Shown: positions 8,865-18,167, counted from the first letter of the stretch. The stretch is 64,000 nucleotides of DNA from Paraburkholderia hospita (GCF_002902965.1 NZ_CP026107.1:1922001-1986000); one strand, 5' to 3'. Notes: generated by a model not told the origin, from the letters alone. Numbers and translations: made by a program.

Positions 8865-10493
8865 ATGTCGAGCGCCCGTCACCCCGTAGCCGACCCGACC
8901 TGGCGCACCGTTGCCGCTCTGCTCGAACAGCACCGGCTGGAAACGCCTGACAAGCCCGCGATCGTGGATGTCGACGGGCAGGTCAGCATGAACTTCGAAC
9001 AGCTTGCGCAAGCCGTCGACTCGATCGCCCGGCAACTCGCGCAGCGTGGCGTAACGAAGGGCACGCGCGTCGTGCTCGCCGACTGTGAAGCGCCCGACAA
9101 GCTGTTGCTGTGGCTCGGCGCGTGGCGTCTTGGTGCAATCGTGTGTCCGCTCGACGTGCTCTTCATCGGCCATGAAACGGCGCGCAAGCTGCTCGATACG
9201 ATCCAGCCGGATCTCGTCGTGTTTCCCGACGATGCGGCCAATACGGCCGTCGCGGGTGCGCAAGTGCGTGTGGTGCGCTTTGCTTCATGGACATTGCCGG
9301 ATCGAGTGCGCGCTATTCGTGGCGGCGATGCAATCACCCTCGCCCCTCAGCCGGACGATACAGAGCACCTCGACACGACGCCTTTGCCAGACGTCGCAAC
9401 GGTATCCGACGCAAACGATATCGCATCGATGTGTTGCACGTCGGGCACGACGGGCATCCCGAAGATCGTCGTCTACGACCATGCGTGCTACTGGCTCAAC
9501 GGACTCGACAGCATCGACCTGCTCGGCCTGAGCCGCGACGACCGCATGCTCGAATACCGTTCGTTCGACTGGTACTCGGCGCAGATACTCAGCTTCATTC
9601 CCTTCCTGCAACTCGGCTCGACGCTGTGCGTCGCGCGGCGCTTCTCGCGCAGCCGCTTCGGCGACTGGATTCGCGATCAGCAGGTCACGGTGTGCGCGGG
9701 CGTGCCGACAGTGCTCAACATGCTGCTCGAAGCGCCACTCGACATGCCGGCCGGCACCTTCGCCTCGTTGCGCGCGATGACATGCAGCACGGCGCCGCTG
9801 TCGCCCGTTCAGTGGCGGCGATTCGAACAGTTGTACGGCATCCGCATCCTGAACCTGTATGGATCGTCGGAAGCGGGATGGATGTGCGGCAACCGGCTGC
9901 AGCGGCGCAAGATCGGCACGGTCGGCTATCCGGCCGCGCACATCGCGTTCGATATCGTCGATCCCGAAGGAATGTCGTGCGGCCCCGACGTTGAAGGCCA
10001 GGTCGTGGTGGACGGCGCGAAGCTGGCGCTTGGCGTGCTGCAACGAGACGGCACGCTACTGCCGATACGCGGCACGCCGCTGTTCACACGCGATATCGCC
10101 GCGCGCGACGCGCAAGGCTTCGTGCGCATGGCCGCCCGCATGGACGACCTCATCATTCGCGGCGGCGTCAAGATTGTGCCGCAGGAAATCGAAGACGTGA
10201 TGCGCGCGCATCCGCAGGTCCAGGACGTCGCGGCGCTGGGTGTGCCCGACCCCGTGTACGGACAGGAAACCGTGTGCTTCGTGGTCGCGCAGCCAGGCGC
10301 CGCGCCAGATGGAAAAGCGTTGCGCGCGCATTGCCGCGAGCATCTCGCGCGCGAGAAGTTGCCGAAGGAAGTCTTCGTGATCGCAGCGCTGCCGCGCAGC
10401 GCGCGCGGCAAGATCCTGCGCGACGCGCTGCGTCAGCAGTGGTGGCAGATCGTCAATTCGCGGCGCGATCTGTCCGAACCGGAGTGCGAATAG
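8865..10493 (+). CDS. AMP-dependent acyl-CoA ligase (ANL superfamily)
   Basis: 542 aa. Core motifs are present: A3 phosphate loop TSGTTGIPK, A5 YGSSEAGW, A8 hinge DDLIIRGGVKIVPQEIE and the A10 lysine in PRSARGK. The A7 motif reads FTRDIA where most relatives have TGD. It would activate a carboxylic acid to its CoA thioester. ATG 8865 begins 4 nt after the LysR stop, which fixes the start and indicates translational coupling. Together with the Mo hydroxylase, thioesterase and hydrolase it suggests ring hydroxylation of an aroyl- or heteroaroyl-CoA (inference); a benzoate/furoate ligase is the closest kind of role. Confidence 0.88.
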   Translation: MSSARHPVADPTWRTVAALLEQHRLETPDKPAIVDVDGQVSMNFEQLAQAVDSIARQLAQRGVTKGTRVVLADCEAPDKLLLWLGAWRLGAIVCPLDVLFIGHETARKLLDTIQPDLVVFPDDAANTAVAGAQVRVVRFASWTLPDRVRAIRGGDAITLAPQPDDTEHLDTTPLPDVATVSDANDIASMCCTSGTTGIPKIVVYDHACYWLNGLDSIDLLGLSRDDRMLEYRSFDWYSAQILSFIPFLQLGSTLCVARRFSRSRFGDWIRDQQVTVCAGVPTVLNMLLEAPLDMPAGTFASLRAMTCSTAPLSPVQWRRFEQLYGIRILNLYGSSEAGWMCGNRLQRRKIGTVGYPAAHIAFDIVDPEGMSCGPDVEGQVVVDGAKLALGVLQRDGTLLPIRGTPLFTRDIAARDAQGFVRMAARMDDLIIRGGVKIVPQEIEDVMRAHPQVQDVAALGVPDPVYGQETVCFVVAQPGAAPDGKALRAHCREHLAREKLPKEVFVIAALPRSARGKILRDALRQQWWQIVNSRRDLSEPECE

Positions 10494-10509
10494 ACGCGCC
10501 GCGCCTGTT

Positions 10510-11544
10510 TCAGTGCGCCTCGGCTAGCACCGGACACAACGCGCCCGGTTCCAGTTCACGCTTCGCCTGCGCAATCTCCAGCGAATGCGGCAGCTTCACG
10601 CCGTTTCTCGCGGCCGTCATTTGCGCTGCAATCGATACCGCGATTTCAGGCGGCGTCCTGCTGCCGATATAGATACCCGCCGGGCCATGCAGCCGCGCCA
10701 GCTGCGCGTCGTTCAGCTCGAACAGCCTGAGCCGTTCGCGCCGCGCGTCGCTGTTGCGGCGCGAACCGATCGCCGCGACGTAGAACGCGTCGGTCTGCAG
10801 CGCGTCGATCAGCGCAAGATCGTCGAGCTTCGGATCGTGCGTCAACGCAACCACGGCGCTGTGCCCGTCGAGACGCATGTCGAGCACCGTATCATCGGGC
10901 ATCGTCCGCACGATGCGCACGCCCGGCATCGACCAGGCATCGGTGTATTCCTCGCGCGGATCGCAAACGGTCACCTGATAACCGAGCCCGCTTGCGATGA
11001 CGGCCAGAAAGCGCGACAGGTCGCCCGCGCCGATGATGAGCAACCGATAGCGCGGACCATGCACGCTCACCAGCGTTTTACCGTCGAAGCGCAATTGCTC
11101 GTCGGGTAATGCGTGGCGCAGCCGCGCGCGGCCGCTCGCAAGATCCAGTTCGCGCGCGATCAGATTGCCGTCCGCGATCTGATCGCGCAGTTCGATCATC
11201 GCCGTCAGCGACGCATCGCCCGCCAGCGGCTCGATCACCAGTTGCATCGTGCCGCCGCATGGCAGACCGAAGCGCCGCGCTTCCTCTGCGCTGACGCCAT
11301 AGGTCGCGACTTCAGGCCGCTCGCCCGTCAGCATCTGCGCGCGGGCACGCTCCATCAGATCGTCTTCGATGCAGCCGCCCGATACCGACCCGCTCACCAC
11401 GCCATCGTCGCGCATCGCGAGCCACGCGCCGACGGGACGCGGGCTCGAACCCCACGTGCGCGTCACTGTCACGAGCGCCACGCGTCGGCCTGCCTTGAGC
11501 CAGTCGACGGCGTGATGCAGCACGGTCACGTCGATGCTGTCCAT
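10510..11544 (-). CDS. XdhC/CoxI-family molybdenum-enzyme maturation factor
   Basis: 344 aa. The N-terminal XdhC_CoxI domain carries VALVTVTRTWGSSPRPVG and SGGCIEDD, and the C-terminal Rossmann domain carries IIGAGDLSRFL and a DPREEY strand. XdhC proteins bind and sulfurate molybdenum cofactor for xanthine dehydrogenase-family enzymes. It is the last gene of the operon that starts with the hydrolase at 18003 and includes the CoxMLS-type hydroxylase, which is the expected client. It converges with the CoA ligase, leaving only 16 nt between stops. Confidence 0.92.
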   Translation of the reverse strand: MDSIDVTVLHHAVDWLKAGRRVALVTVTRTWGSSPRPVGAWLAMRDDGVVSGSVSGGCIEDDLMERARAQMLTGERPEVATYGVSAEEARRFGLPCGGTMQLVIEPLAGDASLTAMIELRDQIADGNLIARELDLASGRARLRHALPDEQLRFDGKTLVSVHGPRYRLLIIGAGDLSRFLAVIASGLGYQVTVCDPREEYTDAWSMPGVRIVRTMPDDTVLDMRLDGHSAVVALTHDPKLDDLALIDALQTDAFYVAAIGSRRNSDARRERLRLFELNDAQLARLHGPAGIYIGSRTPPEIAVSIAAQMTAARNGVKLPHSLEIAQAKRELEPGALCPVLAEAH

Positions 11545-11568
11545 CGTCTCCTCCCTGACTCCGCGTGT

Positions 11569-11946
11569 TCAGGCGGCACGATACGCGACCATCTGCAACT
11601 CGACGAGAAAGCCATGATGCAGCTCGGGCACGGGCACGACGGCGCGCGCAGGCTTGTGCGCGCCGAAATACTCCGCGTACAGCCGGTTGAACTCCGGCCA
11701 GTTCTTCACATCGACGATATACGCGGTGCACTGCACGACGTCTGTCAGTCCGCAGCCCGCTTCCTCGAGCACGTTCCGGCAGTGTGCGAGCGTCGCGCGC
11801 ACCTGGCGCTCGAAGTTGTCGGGACCGTCGGTGGCGACGCCCGGTCCGGGCAGCATGCCCGAGACGAACGTGAAGCCGCCTGCCTGCGTGGCTTGTGAAT
11901 AATGACCGCCCGGGGACGGCGCCTTCTCGGTGAAAATAAAGTTCAT
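11569..11946 (-). CDS. RidA-family enamine/imine deaminase
   Basis: 125 aa single RidA fold. The substrate-binding Arg is kept in PARAVVPV and the late Glu in FLVELQMVA, so it may be an active deaminase. ATG 11946 begins 2 nt after the stop of the MFS gene, so the two are coupled. RidA proteins hydrolyse reactive enamines/imines, and relatives act as 2-aminomuconate deaminases. Its place in a Mo-hydroxylase operon hints at a nitrogen-containing ring or an imine intermediate, though general damage control is also possible. Confidence 0.88.
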   Translation of the reverse strand: MNFIFTEKAPSPGGHYSQATQAGGFTFVSGMLPGPGVATDGPDNFERQVRATLAHCRNVLEEAGCGLTDVVQCTAYIVDVKNWPEFNRLYAEYFGAHKPARAVVPVPELHHGFLVELQMVAYRAA

Positions 11947-11948
11947 TG

Positions 11949-13328
11949 TCAGACCTGTTCGGGTAAGGGTTTGCCGCGCGTCTCCGGCAGCCATGGCGCG
12001 AGCACCAGACCGACGAGATAGATGAAGCCGACCGTCACGGCCGCATGACCATAGCCGCCGAAGCGGGCGATCAGCGTGCCGGCGACAAGCGGCCCCGTCC
12101 ATGCGAGAAAACGCGGAACATTGAAACACAACGCGATCGCGGTGCCGCGCACGCGCGTCGGATAGAGTTCCGGCAGCCACGTCGGCATCCACGTGTACTG
12201 GCCGAGACTGAAGAAGCCCGACACGCAGGCGACCGCGAGCAGCAACGCGACATCGTGCGTCCACATGAAGAGCACGGGCGTGATGATGAACGCCATCGCG
12301 AAGAACAGGCAAGTGATGCGCTTGCGTCCGTAGGCGTCGGCGAGAAAACCGAGGCCGATATAGCCCGCGATCGCGCCAACGTTGTAGGCCATGCCCGCGA
12401 AGCTGGCCCACCGGTCGGCATGCAGACCGGCATGCGCCGCTACAGCGCCGATATAAGGCGGCACCCACGTCGAAATGCCCCACCAGCCAAGCGTCGTGCT
12501 GAGCGACATCAACACTGCGATCCACGTTCTGCGGCGCAGCTTCGGGTCGGCGAGCAGATCACTCAGCGTGAAGCGCGCGAGCGCCTGTTCGCGGTCGTCG
12601 AGCGACGCGCCCGCTCTCTTGCGTTCGAGCGTGGCCTTGCGCTGCGCGTTTACGCGCTCCCATTGCTTCGATTCGGGAATGCCCGCGCGCATCCACAGCG
12701 TCGCGAGTCCGGGCAGCACGCCGATCAGATACATGTAGCGCCACGCGTGAACGCCCGTGCCGCTCATGAAAAGCCATATCAGCGACGCGATGAAAAAGCC
12801 CATGCCGAGTCCGCATTGCATGAGTCCGGCGCCTTTGCCACGATGGCGGTCGGGCCAGATTTCGGCTGTCATCGCTGTGCCCGTGGCCCACTCGGAGCCC
12901 ATTGCGAGGCCGACGATAAAGCGCAGTGCCGCAAACGACGTCCAGTCCCACGCGAATGCGCTCAGGCCCGTCGTGAGCGAGTAGGCGAGAATCGCGAGCA
13001 TCATCATCCGCTTGCGGCCGATGTAGTCGGTCAGTATGCCGCCGACGAGCCCGCCGATGCCCCAGCCGAGCAGCGTCAGCGCGATCACGAGCCCCGCATA
13101 GAACGGAATCTGCGCGTGCGCGGCCGGCTCGAGCAACTGGCCGAGCGCGACGCCCACGGTAAGCACCAGCGCATACGTCTCATAGCCGTCGAAGAACCAG
13201 CCGAGATTGGACGCGGCGAGCGCGCTCCACTGCTGGCGGTTGATCGAGCGATACCACACGACATCCGCGTCCGCGTCGCGTGCCTGCGCGCGCACGCCGC
13301 CGGACGTCTCCTCCAGGGGTTGCTGCAT
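11949..13328 (-). CDS. MFS transporter (aromatic/organic acid symporter type)
   Basis: 459 aa, 12 membrane segments. The GGILTDYIGRKRMM loop 2-3 motif, GMGFFIASLIW, PESKQWE after TM6 and FLADAYGRKR in the second half are visible. Start ATG 13328 has GGAG about 8 nt upstream; the longer frame up to 13391 has no ribosome site. It lies between the Mo-hydroxylase small subunit and RidA, so it probably carries the same substrate family as the MFS at 3215. Two MFS and one ABC importer in one regulon suggest several related substrates or high- and low-affinity uptake. Confidence 0.88.
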   Translation of the reverse strand: MQQPLEETSGGVRAQARDADADVVWYRSINRQQWSALAASNLGWFFDGYETYALVLTVGVALGQLLEPAAHAQIPFYAGLVIALTLLGWGIGGLVGGILTDYIGRKRMMMLAILAYSLTTGLSAFAWDWTSFAALRFIVGLAMGSEWATGTAMTAEIWPDRHRGKGAGLMQCGLGMGFFIASLIWLFMSGTGVHAWRYMYLIGVLPGLATLWMRAGIPESKQWERVNAQRKATLERKRAGASLDDREQALARFTLSDLLADPKLRRRTWIAVLMSLSTTLGWWGISTWVPPYIGAVAAHAGLHADRWASFAGMAYNVGAIAGYIGLGFLADAYGRKRITCLFFAMAFIITPVLFMWTHDVALLLAVACVSGFFSLGQYTWMPTWLPELYPTRVRGTAIALCFNVPRFLAWTGPLVAGTLIARFGGYGHAAVTVGFIYLVGLVLAPWLPETRGKPLPEQV

Positions 13329-13425
13329 CGACCGTCTCCTGTCCCATGCAAAGCTGTGGATGGGAGTTAGCTCCCGCCTCACGCAAAGCAATCGTTCTTA
13401 TGTGGTGCAGTAGCCGCGTGGCGCG

Positions 13426-13923
13426 TTACGCCGGCACAGCGCCCGCCGGCTTGCGCATCCTCGCAGCGAGCTTCACTGCCTCGATGATCTCGGGATACGC
13501 CGCGCAACGGCACAGATTACCCGACAAAAAATGCCTGATCTCAGTTTCCGTCGGATCGGGATTGCGATCGAGCAGCTGACGGCTCATCAGTATGAAGCCT
13601 GACGTGCAGAAGCCGCACTGAAACGCGCCGCATTCGATGAAAGCCTGCTGCACGACGTCGAGCTCGCCGTCCGCATCCAGATGCTCGACTGTGCTGACTT
13701 TGCCGCCGTCGGCCATCGCCGCGAGATACAGACACCCCGACACGCTCTCGCCGTTGACGATCACCGTGCAACAGCCGCACAAGCCTTGTCCACAGCTCTC
13801 GCGCGCGCCGTACAGCGCGAACTGCTGTCGCAGCACTTCGAGAATCGTGTGATGCGGCTCGATCTCGGCGCTCACCCGCTCGCCGTTCAGCGTGAAATGA
13901 ATCGTGATGGAAGTGGCACTCAT
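13426..13923 (-). CDS. Molybdenum hydroxylase small subunit, two [2Fe-2S] clusters (CoxS/XdhA type)
   Basis: 165 aa. The plant-ferredoxin domain has SCGQGLCGCCTV with the fourth Cys in SVSGCL, and the C-terminal four-helix domain has the second cluster in CGFCTSGF and CRCAAYPEI. It passes electrons from the Mo site to FAD. It begins 3 nt after the large-subunit stop, consistent with one transcript of medium, large and small subunits. The first loop reads SCGQGLCGCC; the more common form is GCGEGECGAC. Confidence 0.95.
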   Translation of the reverse strand: MSATSITIHFTLNGERVSAEIEPHHTILEVLRQQFALYGARESCGQGLCGCCTVIVNGESVSGCLYLAAMADGGKVSTVEHLDADGELDVVQQAFIECGAFQCGFCTSGFILMSRQLLDRNPDPTETEIRHFLSGNLCRCAAYPEIIEAVKLAARMRKPAGAVPA

Positions 13924-13926
13924 GGA

Positions 13927-16242
13927 TTATTCCTCGGATAGCGGTTCGTTGCACGCAGCGCGCAACGCGCGGTAGACACTCTCGGGCGTGAGTGGCAGCG
14001 ACTTGAGCCGCACGCCGACGGCATCCTCGATCGCTTCGGCAATCGCCGACGCCACGCCGAACGTCGCGCTTTCGCCGACGCCCTTCGCGCCGAACGGCCC
14101 GTTGTGCTGCACGGAATCGACGGTTTCGCGGCCGATCCTCGCCGGAATGTCGTGGATGCCCGGAATCTTGTATTCGGCAAACGACGCATTGCGCAGTTGC
14201 CCGACTTCGTCGAACTCCATCCGCTCGAACAGCGTGATACCGAGTTGCATGATCGCCGCGCCGGAAATCTGCGTATCGACGACCTTCGGGTTGATCGGCG
14301 TACCGCAATCGACCACATTTTCGAAGCGCAGCAGCCTGAAATGCCCCGTCTCCGTATCCACCTCGACTTCGACGCCGCAGCCGCCCACCATCCAGTTCGG
14401 CGTGATGTTTTCCGATTGACCCGTCTCGTGCGCCGGCGACTTGTAGCTGGGAATGAAGCTGCCAATGCCGACAATATTCCCCGCCTGCATCCCGTACTTG
14501 CGGCGCAGCAGCTCGCCTGCGCGAATCGCGGGCACGGGCGGCAGGCCCAGTTCGTTGGCGAGCTCGGCGAGCTTGCGGTTCGCGTCCTCGGCGGCCAGAC
14601 GCACCGCGTGGCCCATATGGAAGGTCGAGCGCGAGCCGAGCGTCGCCATGTCGTACGGCGTGACGTCGGTGTCGGGACGCATCACCTTGATGCGTTCGGC
14701 GGGAATGCCCAGCACGTCGCCCGCCATCAGCGCAATCGCTGTCTCCGACGCCTGGCCCATATCGACCGTGCTCGAATAGACCGTGCAGCTGCCGTCACCC
14801 GCGAGGCTCACCATCGCAACCGACGTTGTAGGCGCAACCAGCGCCTTGAAGCCGATGCCGATGCCGCGCCCGCGCCGCAGCGCACCCGTGCCGCGCTCGA
14901 ACGGCGCGCTCCAGTTCATCCGCTGCGCGACGCGTTCGAGCACGAGGTCGATCGCGGCATCGTGCATCGGCGTGCCCGTCGCGTGCGGACGGCCTTCGCG
15001 CAGAATGTTGCGGCGGCGGAATTCGAGCGGATCGATGCGCAGCGCGCGCGCGATCATGTCGGCGTGGCTCTCGTACGCCCACACCATCTGCGGAATGCCG
15101 AAGCCGCGGAACGCGCCTGCGGGCGGAAGATTCGTGTACACCTGATACGAATCGATCCACACGTTCTCGATATCGTACGGACCTGACGCGGTGAAGCCCG
15201 ATTTCTGCGTGACGCGCGGCCCGATATCGGCATACGCGCCGCCGTTCCACCACACTTCGCACTTGCGCGCGGTAATGTGGCCCGCTTCGTTCACGGCCGT
15301 TTTCATGCGGAAGGTGGTGGCGTGCTTGGTGATCGTGAAGAACTGCTCTTCCATCGTCAGCGATATCTTCACCGCGCGCCGCGACAGCAATGCAAGCGCA
15401 ACCACGAGCGCTTCGAGTTTGATGTACAGCTTCGCACCGAAGCCGCCGCCCAGCAGGCCCGACTTCACACGCACGCGGTTCTCGTCCCAGCCGAGCAGGC
15501 GCGCAATCTCGATGCGCACGAACGACGGGCTTTGCGACGCCGTGTGCACCGTCAACATACCCGAGCCAAGGTCCGGTTCCGCGAGCGACACCATCGGCTC
15601 GAGCGGCGTGTGCATGACCTGCTGCGTCGTGAACGTGTCCTCGAACACATGCGCAGCTTGTGTGAAGGCAGTGTCGACGTCGCCGCGCCGCAACTGGAAG
15701 TCGAGCGCGACATTGGTGCCCTTGCGTCCCGCCAGATGCTTGAGATCGGGGAACGTGCCCGCCGGGCGCAGAAAATCGTGCACCAGCACATCCGATTGCG
15801 CGGCCTCGACCTCGTTGAACACGGCAGGCAGTTCGTCGTACTCGGCCATGATCAGATGCGTCGCTTCTTCGGCGATATGCGGATCCGCCGCGAGCACGAC
15901 GGCCACGGCCTCGCCGATATAGCGCACCTTTTCCAGCGCGAGAATCGGCTGGTCGTGAAATGCCGGGCCGAAATACGGCTCGGGGATCACCTTCTTGACG
16001 TCCTCGCCCGTATAGACCGCGAACACGCCTTCCAGCTCGCGCGCGGCGCTCGTGTCGATGCTGACGATCCTGCCGTGCGCAACCGTGCTGCGAAAGATCT
16101 TGCCGTACAGCATGCGCGGCAGCACGAGATTGTGGATGTACTCCGCGCGGCCCGTCACCTTCGAGCGCGCTTCGAGCCGGTTCAACGCGCGGCCCACCTG
16201 TTTTTGTGCTGGCTGTTCTTCCAGCGTCGTTTCAATCTTCAT
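13927..16242 (-). CDS. Molybdenum hydroxylase large subunit (xanthine dehydrogenase / CoxL family)
   Basis: 771 aa, typical of the Mo-binding large subunit. N-terminal aldehyde-oxidase 'hammerhead' domain, then Mo-cofactor domains with GGGFGAKLY, GAFRGFGIPQ, MGQASET and the catalytic Glu in GAKGVGES near the C-terminus. The substrate loop GAFRGFG is that of hydroxylases; it lacks the Cys-containing AYRCSFR loop of true CO dehydrogenase, so the enzyme probably hydroxylates a heteroaromatic ring or thioester with water oxygen. Its ATG overlaps the medium-subunit stop (ATGA). No signal peptide, so it is cytoplasmic, perhaps membrane-tethered by the CoxG-like protein. Confidence 0.95.
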   Translation of the reverse strand: MKIETTLEEQPAQKQVGRALNRLEARSKVTGRAEYIHNLVLPRMLYGKIFRSTVAHGRIVSIDTSAARELEGVFAVYTGEDVKKVIPEPYFGPAFHDQPILALEKVRYIGEAVAVVLAADPHIAEEATHLIMAEYDELPAVFNEVEAAQSDVLVHDFLRPAGTFPDLKHLAGRKGTNVALDFQLRRGDVDTAFTQAAHVFEDTFTTQQVMHTPLEPMVSLAEPDLGSGMLTVHTASQSPSFVRIEIARLLGWDENRVRVKSGLLGGGFGAKLYIKLEALVVALALLSRRAVKISLTMEEQFFTITKHATTFRMKTAVNEAGHITARKCEVWWNGGAYADIGPRVTQKSGFTASGPYDIENVWIDSYQVYTNLPPAGAFRGFGIPQMVWAYESHADMIARALRIDPLEFRRRNILREGRPHATGTPMHDAAIDLVLERVAQRMNWSAPFERGTGALRRGRGIGIGFKALVAPTTSVAMVSLAGDGSCTVYSSTVDMGQASETAIALMAGDVLGIPAERIKVMRPDTDVTPYDMATLGSRSTFHMGHAVRLAAEDANRKLAELANELGLPPVPAIRAGELLRRKYGMQAGNIVGIGSFIPSYKSPAHETGQSENITPNWMVGGCGVEVEVDTETGHFRLLRFENVVDCGTPINPKVVDTQISGAAIMQLGITLFERMEFDEVGQLRNASFAEYKIPGIHDIPARIGRETVDSVQHNGPFGAKGVGESATFGVASAIAEAIEDAVGVRLKSLPLTPESVYRALRAACNEPLSEE

Positions 16243-17138
16243 CAGGCATGACCCTCGAATGGGGCAGCGCGTCCTTCTGCGGCGGCGAGCGCCGTGCGTA
16301 CCGCGCGGCCCAGATAGACCTTCAGCAATTGCTTCTTGTAGCTCGCCGAGCCGTGAGGGTCGCCGACGATATCGAGCTGCGCCGCGCCCGCTTCGCCCGC
16401 GTCGCGCAGGATCGCGGAATCGTCGGGCGAGGCGCCACGCAGCAGCGTCTCAGCTTGCGTGAGCCGCGTCGGACGGTCTGTCGCCGCGCCGACGATCACG
16501 CTCGCGCGATCGATCTGCCGCCCTTTCATGTCCAGCACGACAGCGACGCCAAGCGCGGGCCAGTCGTGCGCCGCGCGCGTCGTGACCTTCATATAGGCAG
16601 CTGGACGTCCCGCCTGCGGCGGCACGATGACTTCGGAGATCAGTTCGTCGCGGGCCAGTACTGTTTCGTAGTAGCCCGTGCACAGTTCTTCGACGGGCAC
16701 CGTGCGCTCGCCGTTCGGACCGGTGATCGTCACGCGCGCGCCGAGCGACGTCAGCACGGGTGGCATGTCCATGTGCGGATCGGCGTGACCGAGATTGCCG
16801 CCGATCGTCGCGACATTGCGCACCCGCACGTTCGACAGCGTGCGCAACGTGCGCGACAGCAGCGGCCAGCCTTCCTTCACGAGCGGTGAATGCTCAAGCG
16901 TCGCGAGACGCGTGAGCCCGCCGATGCGCAGCTCGCCGTTTGCCCCGACGCGAACCTGCGCGTATTGCGGTTCGATATCGCGCAGGCTGACGAGGCGCGT
17001 CGGCCGCAGCACGCCCGCTTTCATCATCAACATCACCGCCGTGCCGCCGCCGACCGGGCGGATATCCGGGTCTTCCGGATCGAGCAGCGCGATCGCTTCT
17101 TTCAGCGAGCGTGGCCTGGCGAGCTCAAACGGAATCAT
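16242..17138 (-). CDS. Molybdenum hydroxylase FAD subunit (CoxM type)
   Basis: 298 aa. FAD-binding PCMH domain with RPVGGGTAVMLMMK and ATIGGNLGHADP (the two flavin pyrophosphate motifs), then the CO-dehydrogenase flavoprotein C-terminal domain. The length leaves no room for the extra 4Fe-4S insertion of 4-hydroxybenzoyl-CoA reductase, which favours hydroxylation over reduction. Its stop overlaps the start of the large subunit by one base, giving order M-L-S, as in coxMSL-like operons with S and L swapped. Confidence 0.94.
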   Translation of the reverse strand: MIPFELARPRSLKEAIALLDPEDPDIRPVGGGTAVMLMMKAGVLRPTRLVSLRDIEPQYAQVRVGANGELRIGGLTRLATLEHSPLVKEGWPLLSRTLRTLSNVRVRNVATIGGNLGHADPHMDMPPVLTSLGARVTITGPNGERTVPVEELCTGYYETVLARDELISEVIVPPQAGRPAAYMKVTTRAAHDWPALGVAVVLDMKGRQIDRASVIVGAATDRPTRLTQAETLLRGASPDDSAILRDAGEAGAAQLDIVGDPHGSASYKKQLLKVYLGRAVRTALAAAEGRAAPFEGHA

Positions 17139-17166
17139 CTAATGCACTCCTTGTTTCTGTATGGGG

Positions 17167-18003
17167 CTAGCGCGCGCAGCCCGCGCGATCGAGCAGCGCG
17201 TGCAGTTCACGCGCCACGATATCCGGCGTCTCGAGCGGCGTGAGGTGTCGCGCTTGCGGGATTTCCGTGAACGTCGAACCGGTGATGCCTTCGTGCAGCG
17301 CGCGCGCCATCGCGGGCGTCGCGGCGTAATCTTCTTCGCCGACGATCACGCAGGTCGGCACGCGCACGTCGCGCATCAGTGCACGTCCGTCGAACGAGCC
17401 CAGCATGCGGCCCGTCGCCGCGAACGGCGCGACTTCGTTGCGCAAGAACGTATCGACGCAGCGCTGCACGACGTCGGGATGCTCGGCGCGGAAGGCGTCG
17501 CTGAACCAGCGCGTCGTCTGGAACTCGACCAGCGGCGCGAGGCCGCCCGCTTCCGCCTTCTGGGCGCGCGCGTCCCAGTCCTGCGGCGCGGTCTCGCCGT
17601 ACCACGCGGTCGTGTCGATCAGGCCCGCGGCAATCGTATCGGGATAGGTCGCGGCGAACTCCAACGCGACGCAGCCGCCCATCGACGCGCCCGCGATCAG
17701 CACGTTGCGAAAGTCCGTCGCGCGCACCACGTCATACACGTCCTGCGCCAACAGCGACACGGTGTACGGGCCGGCCGGCTTGTCCGATGCGCCGTGGCCG
17801 CGTGCATCGATGGCGAGCACGGCCGCGCGCGGCATCAGCCGCTCGACGACGGGCGTCCAGAAGTGACGGTCCATCGCGAGTGAATGCACGAGGACCACGC
17901 GTACCGTGTTTTCTTTTCCGCCATAGAGGTTGTAGCCGATGCGCGTGCCGTCCCGCACGGTGACGTGGGACGAGACGACATCGGGACTGATCGGTTGATT
18001 CAT
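17167..18003 (-). CDS. Alpha/beta hydrolase, 3-oxoadipate enol-lactonase-like
   Basis: 278 aa. Oxyanion region VLVHSLAMDRHFW, RGHGASDKP loop, nucleophile elbow GASMGG, acid GEEDYATP-like segment and catalytic His in ARHLTPLE, in PcaD-type order. First gene of the Mo-hydroxylase operon, starting from the divergent promoter with two operator copies. A 5-hydroxylated furoyl- or pyrrolyl-CoA is in effect an enol lactone or lactam, so a lactonase-like enzyme would open the ring (inference). A general esterase role cannot be excluded. Confidence 0.88.
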   Translation of the reverse strand: MNQPISPDVVSSHVTVRDGTRIGYNLYGGKENTVRVVLVHSLAMDRHFWTPVVERLMPRAAVLAIDARGHGASDKPAGPYTVSLLAQDVYDVVRATDFRNVLIAGASMGGCVALEFAATYPDTIAAGLIDTTAWYGETAPQDWDARAQKAEAGGLAPLVEFQTTRWFSDAFRAEHPDVVQRCVDTFLRNEVAPFAATGRMLGSFDGRALMRDVRVPTCVIVGEEDYAATPAMARALHEGITGSTFTEIPQARHLTPLETPDIVARELHALLDRAGCAR

Positions 18004-18136
18004 TGCGTGCTCCGCAGGCTGTCAGGTGCTATCGGATGAGGTGCTACGAAATGCTGTCGGGAATGGGCCGGTGTCCGGCTCTCCGAACTCGCAGATGGAT
18101 ATTGCTGGCTGGCGGATGACGCGGCAAACGACGATC

Positions 18137-18167
18137 TTTCATGCAACGCATGAAAAGTATTCATTGG
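18137..18167. promoter_or_regulatory. Putative LysR operator, site 2
   Basis: TTTCATGCAACGCATGAAA (18137-18155) has perfect 8-bp arms around AAC, the best copy of the motif, followed by ATTCATT about 5 nt on. Two T-N11-A pairs are contained. It sits 134 nt upstream of the hydrolase start on the minus strand and faces the ABC transporter on the plus strand. The 388-nt promoter region (18004-18391) holds only this site and the one at 18243. Confidence 0.78.

Noticed and set aside
11569..12525. Long minus-strand frame fused to RidA
   Set aside because: The N-terminal 190 codons overlap the MFS gene in another frame with Arg-rich nonsense; the RidA start at 11946, 2 nt after the MFS stop, explains the real part.
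12045..13370. 441-codon plus-strand frame over the second MFS
   Set aside because: Arg/His/Glu-rich shadow of the transporter, no domain.
14104..15186. 360-codon plus-strand frame over the Mo-hydroxylase large subunit
   Set aside because: Antisense shadow; composition fits reverse-strand high-GC coding bias only.
13426..17138. Calling the Mo enzyme an aerobic CO dehydrogenase because of CoxG and CoxMLS homology
   Set aside because: The large-subunit loop is GAFRGFG, not the Cys-bearing AYRCSFR type of CO dehydrogenase.
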